Source of the DNA: Bacteroidota bacterium
GTDB lineage: Bacteria; Bacteroidota; Bacteroidia; Bacteroidales; Bacteroidaceae
DNA: 64,000 nucleotides
Assembly (NCBI GenBank): GCA_023426145.1
Contig: JAFABG010000030.1
Span: 1 to 64,000 of the forward strand
Reading direction: 5' to 3'
In this document: positions 1-9,128 of the stretch, in pieces
Numbering within the stretch: the first letter of the stretch is position 1
Layout of the letters: the number at the start of each line of letters is the position of its first letter
The notes under the pieces: generated by a model
The model's input: the letters and a program-made list of their open reading frames with translations, nothing else
The model's database searches: none
Told to the model about the DNA's origin: nothing
Made by a program: the position numbers and the translations under genes

Positions 1-2
1 AT

Positions 3-41
3 CGTTTTGATATTAAAGGAGAGAGTTTGAGAAAGAAATAA
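3..41 (+). CDS. C-terminal tail of an IstB-like transposition helper (partial)
   Basis: Reading frame 3 gives RFDIKGESLRKK followed by TAA at 39-41. A basic tail of the GESLRKK kind is what I expect at the end of IstB, the ATPase helper of IS21 transposases. Only 12 codons are visible, so the assignment leans on the adjacent terminal repeats. Another frame ends at 30 and cannot be excluded. Confidence 0.4.
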   Translation, partial: RFDIKGESLRKK

Positions 42-78
42 TAAATTTGCAAAAGAAAGCCATGTATCAGTAAAAACA

Positions 79-122
79 CTGGGTGGATATGACCGAAATC
101 GCTGGGTGGGTATCACCGAAAT
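79..122 (+). repeat. Two-copy 21-bp direct repeat (IS end)
   Basis: Copies at 79-99 and 102-122 have a period of 23 bp. They differ at two bases (A/G and G/C in the middle). They are probably transposase binding sites at the end of the IS21-like element. Confidence 0.6.
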
Positions 123-236
123 ATGCATAATTGATTAAATGATCTAACCCCTAAAATTAACATCTACATTTGGTACTCTTTTTCACCATTGCAAAATATA
201 AATAGTGAACAAGACTATTAAAAAAATCTTCCCAGC

Positions 237-281
237 ATAGATACTAAATATTAAAATAAGATAATAATATTTAGTATCTAT
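237..281. other. 17-bp perfect inverted repeat (hairpin)
   Basis: The arm ATAGATACTAAATATTA (237-253) is exactly complementary to 265-281, with an 11-nt loop. It is very AT-rich and lacks a GC-rich stem, so it is a poor intrinsic terminator. It sits between the IS end and the tandem repeats upstream of the polysaccharide genes and could be a protein-binding palindrome or a decayed IS end. Confidence 0.6.
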
Positions 282-288
282 ATGTGCA

Positions 289-376
289 TATAATAGTAAC
301 ACTATAATATCAGTTTAGTGATACTATTAGATAAGTTTAGTGACACTATAATATCAGTTCAGTGACACTATTATCT
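289..376 (+). repeat. 22-bp imperfect tandem repeat array upstream of the polysaccharide cluster
   Basis: Three clear units begin at 311, 333 and 355, each of the form AGTTyAGTGAyACTATwA, with a degenerate fourth at 289. The period is 22 bp, two helical turns, which places each copy on the same DNA face. Nothing coding overlaps it. It lies about 115 bp before the -7 element at 491, so a regulatory role for the downstream cluster is possible but unproven. Confidence 0.7.
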
Positions 377-490
377 TGTTCGAATGTAACTATATTAGGC
401 AGTATTTATAAATAAATGAAACTTACATGGCAAATAAATCTACTAAATAAAAAAAAGAAAAACAAAAGCAATAAACTATAATATATTTAT

Positions 491-498
491 TATCTTTG
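491..498 (+). promoter_or_regulatory. Bacteroidetes -7 promoter element for the polysaccharide cluster
   Basis: TATCTTTG matches the TAnnTTTG consensus. It lies 36 bp before the ATG at 535, giving a 5' leader of roughly 30 nt. No clear -33 TTTG is visible at the usual spacing. Confidence 0.5.
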
Positions 499-534
499 TT
501 TAAATCAAAATCCACTAAACTGAATTGAATAAGC

Positions 535-1650
535 ATGAAAAATAATAAAATAGAGAATCCTCCGCTAAAAGCACTAATTGTTTCCAAAGAAGATGAAAAT
601 ACGGATAATCTTTTTGTTCCAATTTTACGTGATGCCATCAAGGCAAAAGGAATTGATGTGGAATCTTCTACTGATAAGTTTTGGAATTCTGAAACAAAGT
701 ATGATATAATACATTTTCAATGGCCAGAAGAGGTTATTGGGTGGACCTGTAACGATCTGAATATGATACAACGTTTAGAAGAGCGCATTGTTTTTTTTCG
801 CTCAAATGGAGCTCATTTTATATATACACGCCACAATATTCATCCTCACTATGTTAATCAGATTATAAGTCGTGCTTATGATATTATCGAAAAACAAAGC
901 GATGTGGTGATACACATGGGAAACTATAGTTTTGAAGAATTTAAAGCTAAATACCCAGAAAGTAAAAATGTAATTATCTTACACCATATTTATCAAGATA
1001 CATATAATGAAGATATTCCACAAGAAGTCGCACGTAGTTATCTACACCTATCACAAAAAGCATTTATTGTTACAGCTTTTGGAAAATTTCGAAATTCAGC
1101 AGAAAGAAAGATGGTAATAGAAGCTTTTTATAAATGGAAGAAAAAAAATAAATTATTACTTGCTCCGCGTCTTTATCCATTTTCTAAACTTAATAATTAC
1201 AGTGGGCAATTATTAAAACTTTGGTTGTCAAGACTTGGGTATTATCTATTTATGCCAATATTTAATAAGCTTTTTAGGATATGTGCCGGTGCAAATGATG
1301 AACTTATTGATAACAAAGATCTTCCCTATTATTTAGCTGCATCAGATGTCATATTTATCCAAAGAAAAGATATACTTAACTCAGGTAACGTTCCATTAGC
1401 CTTTCTTTTTCGCAAAGTAGTAGTTGGCCCTAATATTGGAAATATTTATGAATTACTACATAATACAGGCAATCCAACTTTTGATCCAAACGATAAGTTA
1501 AGCATAGTAAGAGCATTGCAAGAAGCAGAAATAAAAGCAGCTTTAGGTCAAGGAAAAAGTAACCTTTCATATGCGCTAGAACATATGAGTACAGATGTTG
1601 TAGGAAAAGAATATGCACAGATTTATAAAAACTTAGCAAATGGAAAATAA
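535..1650 (+). CDS. Glycosyltransferase, GT-B-like (polysaccharide cluster)
   Basis: This 371-residue soluble protein has the layout of a GT-B glycosyltransferase: an N-terminal half with a DIIHFQWPEE stretch and YTRHNIHPH (about residues 98-107), typical of acceptor-side domains, and a C-terminal half with a donor-type segment around SDVIFIQRKDILNSGN. It has no signal peptide or membrane segment, so it should act at the cytoplasmic face. It is the first gene after the promoter at 491 and overlaps the flippase gene by 11 bp, implying translational coupling. The sugar donor and acceptor cannot be told from sequence. Confidence 0.75.
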   Translation: MKNNKIENPPLKALIVSKEDENTDNLFVPILRDAIKAKGIDVESSTDKFWNSETKYDIIHFQWPEEVIGWTCNDLNMIQRLEERIVFFRSNGAHFIYTRHNIHPHYVNQIISRAYDIIEKQSDVVIHMGNYSFEEFKAKYPESKNVIILHHIYQDTYNEDIPQEVARSYLHLSQKAFIVTAFGKFRNSAERKMVIEAFYKWKKKNKLLLAPRLYPFSKLNNYSGQLLKLWLSRLGYYLFMPIFNKLFRICAGANDELIDNKDLPYYLAASDVIFIQRKDILNSGNVPLAFLFRKVVVGPNIGNIYELLHNTGNPTFDPNDKLSIVRALQEAEIKAALGQGKSNLSYALEHMSTDVVGKEYAQIYKNLANGK

Positions 1651-3103
1651 CAATATAAAACGGCAGTTATTTTCTGGCGTATTTTATGCTGCTTTAGCTA
1701 AATACAGTGGAGTAATCATCTCGCTTGTAGTTGCCGGAATATTGGCTCGTTTACTCTCCCCTGATGATTTTGGAGTTGTAGCTATCGCAAGTGTAATCAT
1801 AGCTTTCTTTAATCTTTTCACAGATATGGGTTTATCCCCAGCAATCATACAGAATAAATCTTTAGCTAAAGAAGAATTAGCTAATATTTTTTCATTTACT
1901 ATATGGACTGGTATCCTCATTAGTGTATTATTTTTTTCTGCATCCTGGCTAATTGGCAATTATTACAATAGTAAGATATTAAAAACATTATGCCAGTTAC
2001 TATCAATTAATTTATTTTTCGCATCGGCAAATATAGTCCCAGGAGCGATGTTCTACCGCCACAAAGAGTTTAAGTATATTGCTATACGTAGCTTTGTCAT
2101 CCAGATAGCTGGAGGTGCTGGGGCTGTAACCGCTGCATTGTGGGGTGCAGGATTATATGCGCTAATAATCAATCCTATAATCTCTAGCATACTTATATTT
2201 GTCATTTCCTATCAACGTTATCCTCAACGACTCCATTTCACATTAGGATTAAAGGTGCTCGAAAAGATATTCACATATTCTGCATTTCAATTTCTATTTA
2301 ATATTATTAACTATTTCAGTAGAAACTTAGATAAGCTTCTAATTGGCAAGTATATGAGTATGGCTTCATTAGGCTATTACGAGAAATCTTATCGATTAAT
2401 GATGCTTCCATTACAAAATATCACACAGGTTATCACTCCTGTCATGCATCCCATTTTTAGTGATTTCCAGAATGATAAAGAAAAGCTTGCAATCTCTTAT
2501 GAACGCATTGTTCGTTTTCTAGCATTCATTGGATTTCCACTTAGCATACTATTATTCTTCACAGCCAAAGAAGTAACTTTAATCATTTTTGGGGATCAAT
2601 GGCTACCATCTGTTCCTGTTTTCCGTATATTATCACTTTCAGTGGGGATTCAAATTATACTTTCATCATCAGGCGCAATATTTCAAGCAGCAGGAGATAC
2701 ACGAAGCCTATTTGTTTGCGGGCTATTTTCTTCTATATTAAACGTTTCGGGCATGTTGGTTGGAATTTTCTATTTTCAAACCTTAATTGCTGTGGCTATA
2801 TGCATTGTGTCAACGTTTAGCATGAGCTTTATACAATGTTATTGGCAACTGTATCGCGTGACACTTAAGAGAAAATTGATATTTTTTGTCCGGCAACTCT
2901 TTTCACCGTTGATATCAAGTATATGTATAACCCTTTGCTTGACCCTTTTGCAATATACACTAAAAGAAACCAATATTTTTATCGCTTTTATAACAAAAAG
3001 TGTTATAAGTTTTATTATCTTTGGAGTATATATACAAATGACGCATGAGTACGACTTATGGTTTAAAATCAAAATAGCCTTAAAGAAAATACAGCATCAC
3101 TAA
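1640..3103 (+). CDS. Wzx-type polysaccharide flippase (MOP superfamily)
   Basis: This is a 487-residue integral membrane protein with about a dozen to fourteen hydrophobic segments. The N-terminus (SGVFYAALAKYSGVIISLVV, then LLSPDDFGVVAIASV) is typical of the Wzx/TuaB branch of the MOP exporters. Such proteins move undecaprenyl-linked repeat units across the inner membrane for assembly into capsule, O-antigen or exopolysaccharide. The gene overlaps the preceding glycosyltransferase by 11 bp and is followed after 7 bp by another, so it belongs to the same operon. No Wzy polymerase is seen in the window; it may lie elsewhere. Confidence 0.85.
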   Translation: MENNNIKRQLFSGVFYAALAKYSGVIISLVVAGILARLLSPDDFGVVAIASVIIAFFNLFTDMGLSPAIIQNKSLAKEELANIFSFTIWTGILISVLFFSASWLIGNYYNSKILKTLCQLLSINLFFASANIVPGAMFYRHKEFKYIAIRSFVIQIAGGAGAVTAALWGAGLYALIINPIISSILIFVISYQRYPQRLHFTLGLKVLEKIFTYSAFQFLFNIINYFSRNLDKLLIGKYMSMASLGYYEKSYRLMMLPLQNITQVITPVMHPIFSDFQNDKEKLAISYERIVRFLAFIGFPLSILLFFTAKEVTLIIFGDQWLPSVPVFRILSLSVGIQIILSSSGAIFQAAGDTRSLFVCGLFSSILNVSGMLVGIFYFQTLIAVAICIVSTFSMSFIQCYWQLYRVTLKRKLIFFVRQLFSPLISSICITLCLTLLQYTLKETNIFIAFITKSVISFIIFGVYIQMTHEYDLWFKIKIALKKIQHH

Positions 3104-3110
3104 TCATAAA

Positions 3111-4250
3111 ATGATAGACAATATAATGAATGCATTGTTCCTCATATTCCATGGTTTCGATGAAACAAACGGAATCAGCAAAAAAATACGCAATCAAGTA
3201 AAAGCCTTTAATGAATGCGGATTAGATATGCGTATTTTTTATTATGACATTTTACCAGACGGAAATCGCCGATGGATGGTTGACGATGAAATAGTAAAGA
3301 ATCTCGGATATGGCATTACAGCAAAGTTGCGAAAAAGATACAGTTACAATGCTATATTTGATTATATCCTTCGCGAAAACATAAAGTTTGTCTATATCAG
3401 ATCTAATCACAATGCAAATCCTTTCACGATCCAAATGGTAAGAAAAATAAAGAGTTATGGTGCAAAAGTCGTTATGGAAATACCAACCTACCCTTATGAT
3501 CAAGAATACACTTCTAAACCAATGAAGCTCAAACTATTTGTTGACTGTATATTTCGTTACCGTTTAGCTAAGCATCTTGACAGCATTATTACTTTTTCAA
3601 ATGAAAAATATATTTTTGGAAAAGCAACAATCCGTATTTCAAATGGAATTGATTTTAACTCAATACCATTAAAGAAACAAATAAATGACACAAGAATTGA
3701 AATGCACTTGCTTGGAGTTGCAGAGATTCATTATTGGCATGGATACGATAGACTAATAAGCGGTCTTGCAAACTATTACCGAAACAACCCAGCCTATAAA
3801 GTCTATTTCCACATCGTAGGTCCAATAGTTGGAGAAAAAGAAAAACAAAAAATATTACCAATCATCTATAAAAATGGGTTAGAATCTTATGTTAAATTGC
3901 ATGGCCCTTTACAGGGGATAGCCCTAGATAAATGTTTTGAACAAGCAGATTTTGCTATTGGCAGCTTAGGACGGCATCGAAGTGGTATAACCAATATAAA
4001 AACCTTAAAAAATCGTGAATATGCAGCGCGTGGAATTGCTTTTACTTATTCAGAGACAGACGAAGATTTTGACAATATGTCTTACGTGTGGAAAGTTCCA
4101 CCAGATGAATCTCCAATCGACATCAAAAAACTTATCGATTTTCAATGTTCAATAAAAATAACACCTCAAGATATCCGCCAAACTGTTAAGGAATTGTCTT
4201 GGGTAGTGCAAATGAAAAAAGTTATTAATGAAATGGGAATAATAGTATAA
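3111..4250 (+). CDS. Glycosyltransferase family 1/4-like
   Basis: The protein has 379 residues if started at 3111; an alternative ATG at 3126 (MNALFLIF) begins directly at the first beta strand and is equally plausible. The N-terminal domain has a GISKKIRNQVKAF segment, typical of GT4 acceptor domains. The middle ISNGID motif and the later LLGVAEIHYWHGYDRLI stretch resemble the interdomain region of GT4 enzymes. The C-terminal donor domain is less canonical (IGSLGRHRSGITNIKTLKNREYAARG). It is a cytoplasmic enzyme of surface polysaccharide assembly whose substrate is unknown. Confidence 0.7.
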   Translation: MIDNIMNALFLIFHGFDETNGISKKIRNQVKAFNECGLDMRIFYYDILPDGNRRWMVDDEIVKNLGYGITAKLRKRYSYNAIFDYILRENIKFVYIRSNHNANPFTIQMVRKIKSYGAKVVMEIPTYPYDQEYTSKPMKLKLFVDCIFRYRLAKHLDSIITFSNEKYIFGKATIRISNGIDFNSIPLKKQINDTRIEMHLLGVAEIHYWHGYDRLISGLANYYRNNPAYKVYFHIVGPIVGEKEKQKILPIIYKNGLESYVKLHGPLQGIALDKCFEQADFAIGSLGRHRSGITNIKTLKNREYAARGIAFTYSETDEDFDNMSYVWKVPPDESPIDIKKLIDFQCSIKITPQDIRQTVKELSWVVQMKKVINEMGIIV

Positions 4251-4281
4251 TGCCATAATAAGACAATAAATACTCATATAT

Positions 4282-5454
4282 ATGAATAAAACCATTAAAA
4301 TAGCCTACTGTATTCCTTCACTATACTATCCTGGTGGAATGGAACGTGTATTGACCTTAAAAGCAAATTATTTCGCAGAGAACTTTGGTTATAATATACA
4401 TATAATCCTAACAGATGGAAAAAATAAAAAACCATACTACGAACTTCATCCTTCAATTACAATTCATCAACTAGATATCAATTATGATGAAATGTATGGC
4501 CTATCTTTATACAAAAAAATTATTGGATATATAATAAAACAAAAATTATTCAAGAAACGTTTAACTGAATGCCTTTTCCGCATCCAACCAGATATCACCA
4601 TTTCTCTTCTTAGACGAGACATAAATTTCATCAATAACATCAAAGATGGAAGCGTAAAGATCGGAGAAATTCATCTTAATAAATCTAATTTTCGCGATTT
4701 CAATAACAATAATATACCGACTTTTTTGCAACATATTATACAAAGATTTTGGATGAATCAGTTCGTCCGAAAAATAAGAAAACTAGAGCGGTTTATAGTT
4801 CTGACTCACGAAGATGCAGCTGAGTGGACAGAACTTAAAAATATAACAGTTATACATAATCCTCTACCATTTTTTCCTGAACGTCAATCAAACCTTTTAA
4901 AAAAACAAGTGATTGCCGTGGGTAGATATATGCCACAGAAAGGATTTGATCTTTTGATTAGAGCTTGGTCCATTGTAAATAAACAACATCCAGACTGGAT
5001 ACTTCGCATCTACGGTGATGGGATGCGTGAAGAACTTCAACAACAAATAGATACAATCGGTATTGATTCAAGCTGTATTCTAGAGCATACAACTCCCAAT
5101 ATTATAGACAAATATTGTGAGAGTTCTATTTTTGTATTATCATCGCGTTATGAAGGATTTGGTATGGTCATAATTGAAGCGATGTCATGTGGTGTACCTC
5201 CTGTGTCATTTACTTGCCCATGTGGACCAAGAGACATTATTACGAATAATGAAAATGGAATATTAGTTAAGAATGGAGATATTAAAGATTTGGCACAAAA
5301 AATATGTTTCCTAATTGATCATAAAGATATTCGTATTAAAATGGGACATCAAGCGCGAGCGGATGTAATCAGATTTAATATAGATAATATTGCAAAGAAG
5401 TGGAAAGATTTATTCGAATCTTCTATTAAAAAAAAGAATGAAAATCAACAATAA
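4282..5454 (+). CDS. Glycosyltransferase family 4
   Basis: This 390-residue protein is a clear GT4 enzyme. Its N-terminal glycine-rich acceptor loop is YYPGGMERVL, the linker ends in VIHNPLPF, the donor domain begins with AVGRYMPQKGFDLLIRAW, and the nucleotide-sugar signature is SRYEGFGMVIIEAMSCGVP (E-x7-E type). It transfers a sugar to the growing lipid-linked repeat unit at the cytoplasmic face. It lies 31 bp after the previous glycosyltransferase and 8 bp before the next. Donor specificity is not evident. Confidence 0.85.
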   Translation: MNKTIKIAYCIPSLYYPGGMERVLTLKANYFAENFGYNIHIILTDGKNKKPYYELHPSITIHQLDINYDEMYGLSLYKKIIGYIIKQKLFKKRLTECLFRIQPDITISLLRRDINFINNIKDGSVKIGEIHLNKSNFRDFNNNNIPTFLQHIIQRFWMNQFVRKIRKLERFIVLTHEDAAEWTELKNITVIHNPLPFFPERQSNLLKKQVIAVGRYMPQKGFDLLIRAWSIVNKQHPDWILRIYGDGMREELQQQIDTIGIDSSCILEHTTPNIIDKYCESSIFVLSSRYEGFGMVIIEAMSCGVPPVSFTCPCGPRDIITNNENGILVKNGDIKDLAQKICFLIDHKDIRIKMGHQARADVIRFNIDNIAKKWKDLFESSIKKKNENQQ

Positions 5455-5462
5455 TATAATCT

Positions 5463-6311
5463 ATGAAATGGTACAGTAAATATTTGCAGGTGTATGGGAT
5501 AACTCTATCAGATACCCCACAATCAGTCATTGAGGAAGTACGCTGTAATATTGCTAAACTTCAGAGTAAACAACCGCTTGTCACTGTAGCTCTCATCGCA
5601 TATAATGAGGAAAAACATTTATTAGCGAGTTTGTGGTCGCTAAGTGAAATGAAGTGTAAATACCCTATTGAAATTATCGGCGTTAACAATGACTCTAAAG
5701 ATCGAACAGCTGAAATATTTCAAGCATGTGGCGTTCCATATCATACAGAAACTCAGCATAGCTGTGGCTTTGCCAGACTTTGTGGATTAAATCATGCGAG
5801 GGGTAAATATCATATTAACATTGATTCAGATACAATGTATCCACCTCTCTATGTGGAAACACTTATTAACGCACTCGAAAAGACTGGAGCTGTAGCAGCA
5901 AGTGCTCTATGGAGCTACATACCAGACGAATCACACTCTTGGTTAGGATTAAAATTATATGAAGGAACTAGAGATATTTATCTATGGTTGCAGTCATTTA
6001 AACGTCCAGAGTTAAGCGTACGTGGATTAGTATTCGCTTATAGAACCAAAGAAGCCAAAAGAGTCGGTATTAGGACAGATATAAAACGAGGTGAAGATGG
6101 CTATCTGGCCCTACAACTTAAATCATATGGAAAAATAATCTTTATACATAATCGCAAAGCTAGAGCTATGACAGGATATGGAACTGTGGGAGCAGACGGA
6201 AGCCTTCTTAATAGTTTTTTTGTACGCTTCGGAAAAGCTCTAAAAAACGTTACGGGATTATTTACTAAAAAAACAGAATATAAAGACAAAGACTCAAACC
6301 TTATAAAGTAA
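5463..6311 (+). CDS. Glycosyltransferase family 2
   Basis: This 282-residue GT-A enzyme has VTVALIAYNEEKHLLASL at the start of the Rossmann-like domain, then GVNNDSKDRTAEI and the metal-binding NIDSDTMYP (DxD-type) motif. A later RGEDGYLALQL segment is the usual catalytic acidic region. About 38 residues precede the catalytic domain. There is no membrane span. It follows the GT4 gene by 8 bp and precedes the lipoprotein gene by 2 bp, so it is tightly within the operon. Confidence 0.85.
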   Translation: MKWYSKYLQVYGITLSDTPQSVIEEVRCNIAKLQSKQPLVTVALIAYNEEKHLLASLWSLSEMKCKYPIEIIGVNNDSKDRTAEIFQACGVPYHTETQHSCGFARLCGLNHARGKYHINIDSDTMYPPLYVETLINALEKTGAVAASALWSYIPDESHSWLGLKLYEGTRDIYLWLQSFKRPELSVRGLVFAYRTKEAKRVGIRTDIKRGEDGYLALQLKSYGKIIFIHNRKARAMTGYGTVGADGSLLNSFFVRFGKALKNVTGLFTKKTEYKDKDSNLIK

Positions 6312-6313
6312 AT

Positions 6314-7819
6314 ATGAATTCAAAGACTAAAGTAATAACAATCGCAATAGTAGGATTTTTGTGCATGACAACTTCTTGTATTGAAGAGAAAAACTTCTAC
6401 ACAGAAAAAGAAGATAATGGAGGGATAAAAAAGGACGACAATGAAAGTTTAGCAACTATTTATATATATCCTTTCGATAAAGAAATTAAGGATGTTGAGA
6501 CATCTATTATAATATATACTAAAGATAAATTGCAGATCAATAATATTACAGCAGATATACCACCTTTAAAATACAACAAAACATGGCTGCTAATGCTAAC
6601 CCAAGATGATTGCAAACAGTCAGCATTTTGCCGTACATGGGCAGCAATAAATGGCAAACCGATATCAAGTTCGGTCCCATATCCAACTCCAACACCTACA
6701 GATGTGAATCTAAAACATGATTTATTTTATGATGTTCGTCAACTAATAATAGGAGACTTACCCCCAACTATAATACCGGCTTATAAATCTTTAGGATCAA
6801 CAGACGGGTTAGGTAATGAGGTTAGATTTGCAATAACTACCACTCTTGCACCTGAAGAAAAATGGATGAGTGCAACAACGGATATTAAACCCAACTACAC
6901 TGATAATTATTATCGGTTTTATATGAAATCGGGACTTATTTGGGATAATGTAAGAGAAATGCTAAATTATGGAACAGGAATAGCTTTTCATGATGTGGTT
7001 GCTAAAAATGTAAATAATCCGGCTGAACTTTTAGAACACTTTCACATAGCTCAAGATATAATAAAGGAAAAATTAAACGGAAGAGGAAGCAAATTCTTAG
7101 CAGAACCGAACGGAAACAGAACATATATAACTGCTGCACAACAATACAGTGACATACAGACTATGACAGCGCAGAGTAATGGCTTAATATTATATCCTTT
7201 TCAGCAACAAAAATCAATACAGAATAGCATTATAGAAAGAGAATTCAACGATTATCCAAGTCATTTCAAACAAAAGATCTTAGAACAGTTAAAGTTACCT
7301 AAGGAAGAGCGCAAAGCGATCTGCATAGGAGTTCATAATACTGATGATAATTGGGTAGAATTTTTGCAATGGCTCAATAATAATTACGGGAAAGATGGTG
7401 ATAATTCTTTGTGGTTTCCGAGTCAAGAAGAGTATTATGAATATACATATTATAGGCAATTTAGTAGTATCAAAGTTGAGCAAATTAATGATAACACTAT
7501 CAAACTAATTGTCACTTTGCCTGGAGAAAAATATTTCTATTATCCCTCAACAACTATCAATTTGTCTGGGATCAGCATGCAAAATATTCAATCAATAGAA
7601 AGCAATGATAATGTTACTGGTTTATCTTATGGTAACTATGACAACGGAATCACACTTAACATCGATTGCCGTAAGTTCCTATTTGAACATGCGGAACATT
7701 TTGTCGATTTATACGAGAAAGATCCTTCAAATGCATCCAATAAAGCCGATGCACTTTATTTCGTTAATATGCTAAAAGAATCAGACAAAAAAGAGGAACT
7801 AATACAACGAATTCATTAA
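6314..7819 (+). CDS. Lipoprotein with possible polysaccharide-deacetylase-like signature
   Basis: The 501-residue product has a signal peptide ending in the lipobox MTTSC (Cys22), so it is exported and lipidated. A conserved-looking segment WLLMLTQDDCKQSAFC (about residues 91-106) carries a T-x-DD pair that recalls the first motif of NodB-type deacetylases, and FHDVVAKN follows downstream. I cannot find the His-x3-His metal motif, so this is weak. The C-terminal third looks like a beta-rich accessory domain. It sits between two GT2 genes, suggesting a role in modifying or anchoring the polysaccharide after export. Confidence 0.5.
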   Translation: MNSKTKVITIAIVGFLCMTTSCIEEKNFYTEKEDNGGIKKDDNESLATIYIYPFDKEIKDVETSIIIYTKDKLQINNITADIPPLKYNKTWLLMLTQDDCKQSAFCRTWAAINGKPISSSVPYPTPTPTDVNLKHDLFYDVRQLIIGDLPPTIIPAYKSLGSTDGLGNEVRFAITTTLAPEEKWMSATTDIKPNYTDNYYRFYMKSGLIWDNVREMLNYGTGIAFHDVVAKNVNNPAELLEHFHIAQDIIKEKLNGRGSKFLAEPNGNRTYITAAQQYSDIQTMTAQSNGLILYPFQQQKSIQNSIIEREFNDYPSHFKQKILEQLKLPKEERKAICIGVHNTDDNWVEFLQWLNNNYGKDGDNSLWFPSQEEYYEYTYYRQFSSIKVEQINDNTIKLIVTLPGEKYFYYPSTTINLSGISMQNIQSIESNDNVTGLSYGNYDNGITLNIDCRKFLFEHAEHFVDLYEKDPSNASNKADALYFVNMLKESDKKEELIQRIH

Positions 7820-7872
7820 AAAAAAGCCAGCTGAGTTTAGAACTATTTAGTCTCATCAAACAACATACAACT

Positions 7873-9075
7873 ATGAACGCAACCCTCATCCTCGAAATCA
7901 TCTTTTGGTTTGCCCTATTTATGGTGTTCTATACCTATCTAGGCTATGGCATCCTCCTTTATATACTCGTAAAGATAAAAGAGCTATTTGCAAAGCCAAC
8001 GAAACGATTGCTTCCAGCAGACGGGAATCTACCTGAAGTCACTCTCTTTATCACAGCTTTTAACGAAGAAGATGTAGTGGATGAAAAGATGAATAATAGC
8101 CTTGCTTTGGACTATCCCAAAGACAAACTACACATTGTTTGGGTGACTGATGGCAGTGACGACGGTACAAACCATCGCCTCCAAACAAAATGGGGGGAAG
8201 AAGCAACAGTCTATTTTCAACCCAAACGACAAGGAAAGACAGCTGCAATGACCAGAGGAATGACGCTTATCAAAACACCTTTAGTTGTATTTACGGACGC
8301 TAACACAATGGTAAACAAAGAAGCAATTCGCGAAATCGTACTTGCCTTTCAAAACTCAAAAGTTGGTTGTGTCGCCGGGGAAAAACGTATTGCTGTACAA
8401 AGTAAAGATGGAGCAGCTGGAGGTGGAGAAGGTATTTATTGGAAATATGAATCTACATTGAAAGAACTAGACTCCCGCCTATACTCAGCCGTAGGAGCTG
8501 CTGGAGAATTGTTTGCTATTCGCCGTAAACTCTTTGAACCCATGGAGCCTGATACTTTGCTTGATGACTTTATCCTTTCACTCCGCATTGCTATGCGAGG
8601 ATATACCATTGCTTATTGCAGTAATGCATACGCAATTGAAAGCGGATCTGCCAATATGAACGAAGAAGAAAAACGAAAAGTAAGAATAGCCGCCGGCGGT
8701 TTACAATCTATTTGGCGATTGAGAGCCTTACTAAATCCATTTCGCTATGGTGTTCTAAGTTTTCAATACACTTCTCACCGTGTACTACGTTGGTCAGTAA
8801 CTCCTTTTTTGTTATTTCTATTATTTCCACTAAATATAATCCTCGTAGTCATTCAACCGACAGCATTATCTGGGATTCTTCTAAGTTTACAAGTTTTATT
8901 CTATATAATGGGATACTGGGGGAACTATCTTTCCAGCAAACAAATCAAAAATAAAGTTCTTTTTATCCCCTATTATTTCTTATTCATGAATGTAAATGTA
9001 ATCAAAGGAATCAGGTATTTGAGAAGAAAAAAAGGGAATGGAGCATGGGAAAAAGCAAAACGTGCAGAAAAATAG
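7873..9075 (+). CDS. Membrane glycosyltransferase family 2 (processive-type)
   Basis: The 400-residue protein has an N-terminal membrane helix (about residues 7-30), a GT-A domain with VTLFITAFNEEDVV, VTDGSDDGT and VFTDANTMV, then LLDDFILSLRI and the Q-x2-W-like GGLQSIWRLRALL, and three C-terminal helices. This arrangement matches GT2 synthases of the IcaA/cellulose-synthase-like type that link synthesis to export, although non-processive relatives exist. It is 53 bp after the lipoprotein gene and is the last gene of the cluster; the kinase gene that follows has its own promoter element. Confidence 0.85.
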   Translation: MNATLILEIIFWFALFMVFYTYLGYGILLYILVKIKELFAKPTKRLLPADGNLPEVTLFITAFNEEDVVDEKMNNSLALDYPKDKLHIVWVTDGSDDGTNHRLQTKWGEEATVYFQPKRQGKTAAMTRGMTLIKTPLVVFTDANTMVNKEAIREIVLAFQNSKVGCVAGEKRIAVQSKDGAAGGGEGIYWKYESTLKELDSRLYSAVGAAGELFAIRRKLFEPMEPDTLLDDFILSLRIAMRGYTIAYCSNAYAIESGSANMNEEEKRKVRIAAGGLQSIWRLRALLNPFRYGVLSFQYTSHRVLRWSVTPFLLFLLFPLNIILVVIQPTALSGILLSLQVLFYIMGYWGNYLSSKQIKNKVLFIPYYFLFMNVNVIKGIRYLRRKKGNGAWEKAKRAEK

Positions 9076-9094
9076 AAAGAATGGAATATTTTGC

Positions 9095-9102
9095 TATATT
9101 TG
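9095..9102 (+). promoter_or_regulatory. -7 promoter element for the hybrid kinase gene
   Basis: TATATTTG matches the Bacteroidetes -7 consensus and lies 26 bp before the ATG at 9129. This gives the kinase its own short leader, separate from the polysaccharide cluster that ends at 9075. Confidence 0.5.
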
Positions 9103-9128
9103 CATGAGATTAATCTAATCGCAAAACC

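Larger units (their letters stand above)
1..122 (+). mobile_element. Right end of an IS21-like insertion sequence
   Basis: The left window edge cuts this element. It contains the last codons of an IstB-like ORF (3-41) and then two 21-bp direct repeats at 79-99 and 102-122 that differ at only two positions and share CTGGGTGG at the start and ACCGAAAT at the end. IS21-family elements carry multiple internal repeats at their ends, and the order istB tail then end repeats fits. The call is from motif recognition only; the rest of the element is outside the window. It marks the left boundary of the polysaccharide cluster and may have disrupted or insulated its upstream part. Confidence 0.5.

Noticed and set aside
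289..376. Possible CRISPR-like array
   Set aside because: Units are 22 bp and directly adjacent without unique spacers, and no cas genes are in the window.
423..641. 72-residue minus-strand ORF in the leader of the polysaccharide cluster
   Set aside because: It overlaps the start of the first glycosyltransferase and the promoter. Its hydrophobic end comes from AT-rich DNA.
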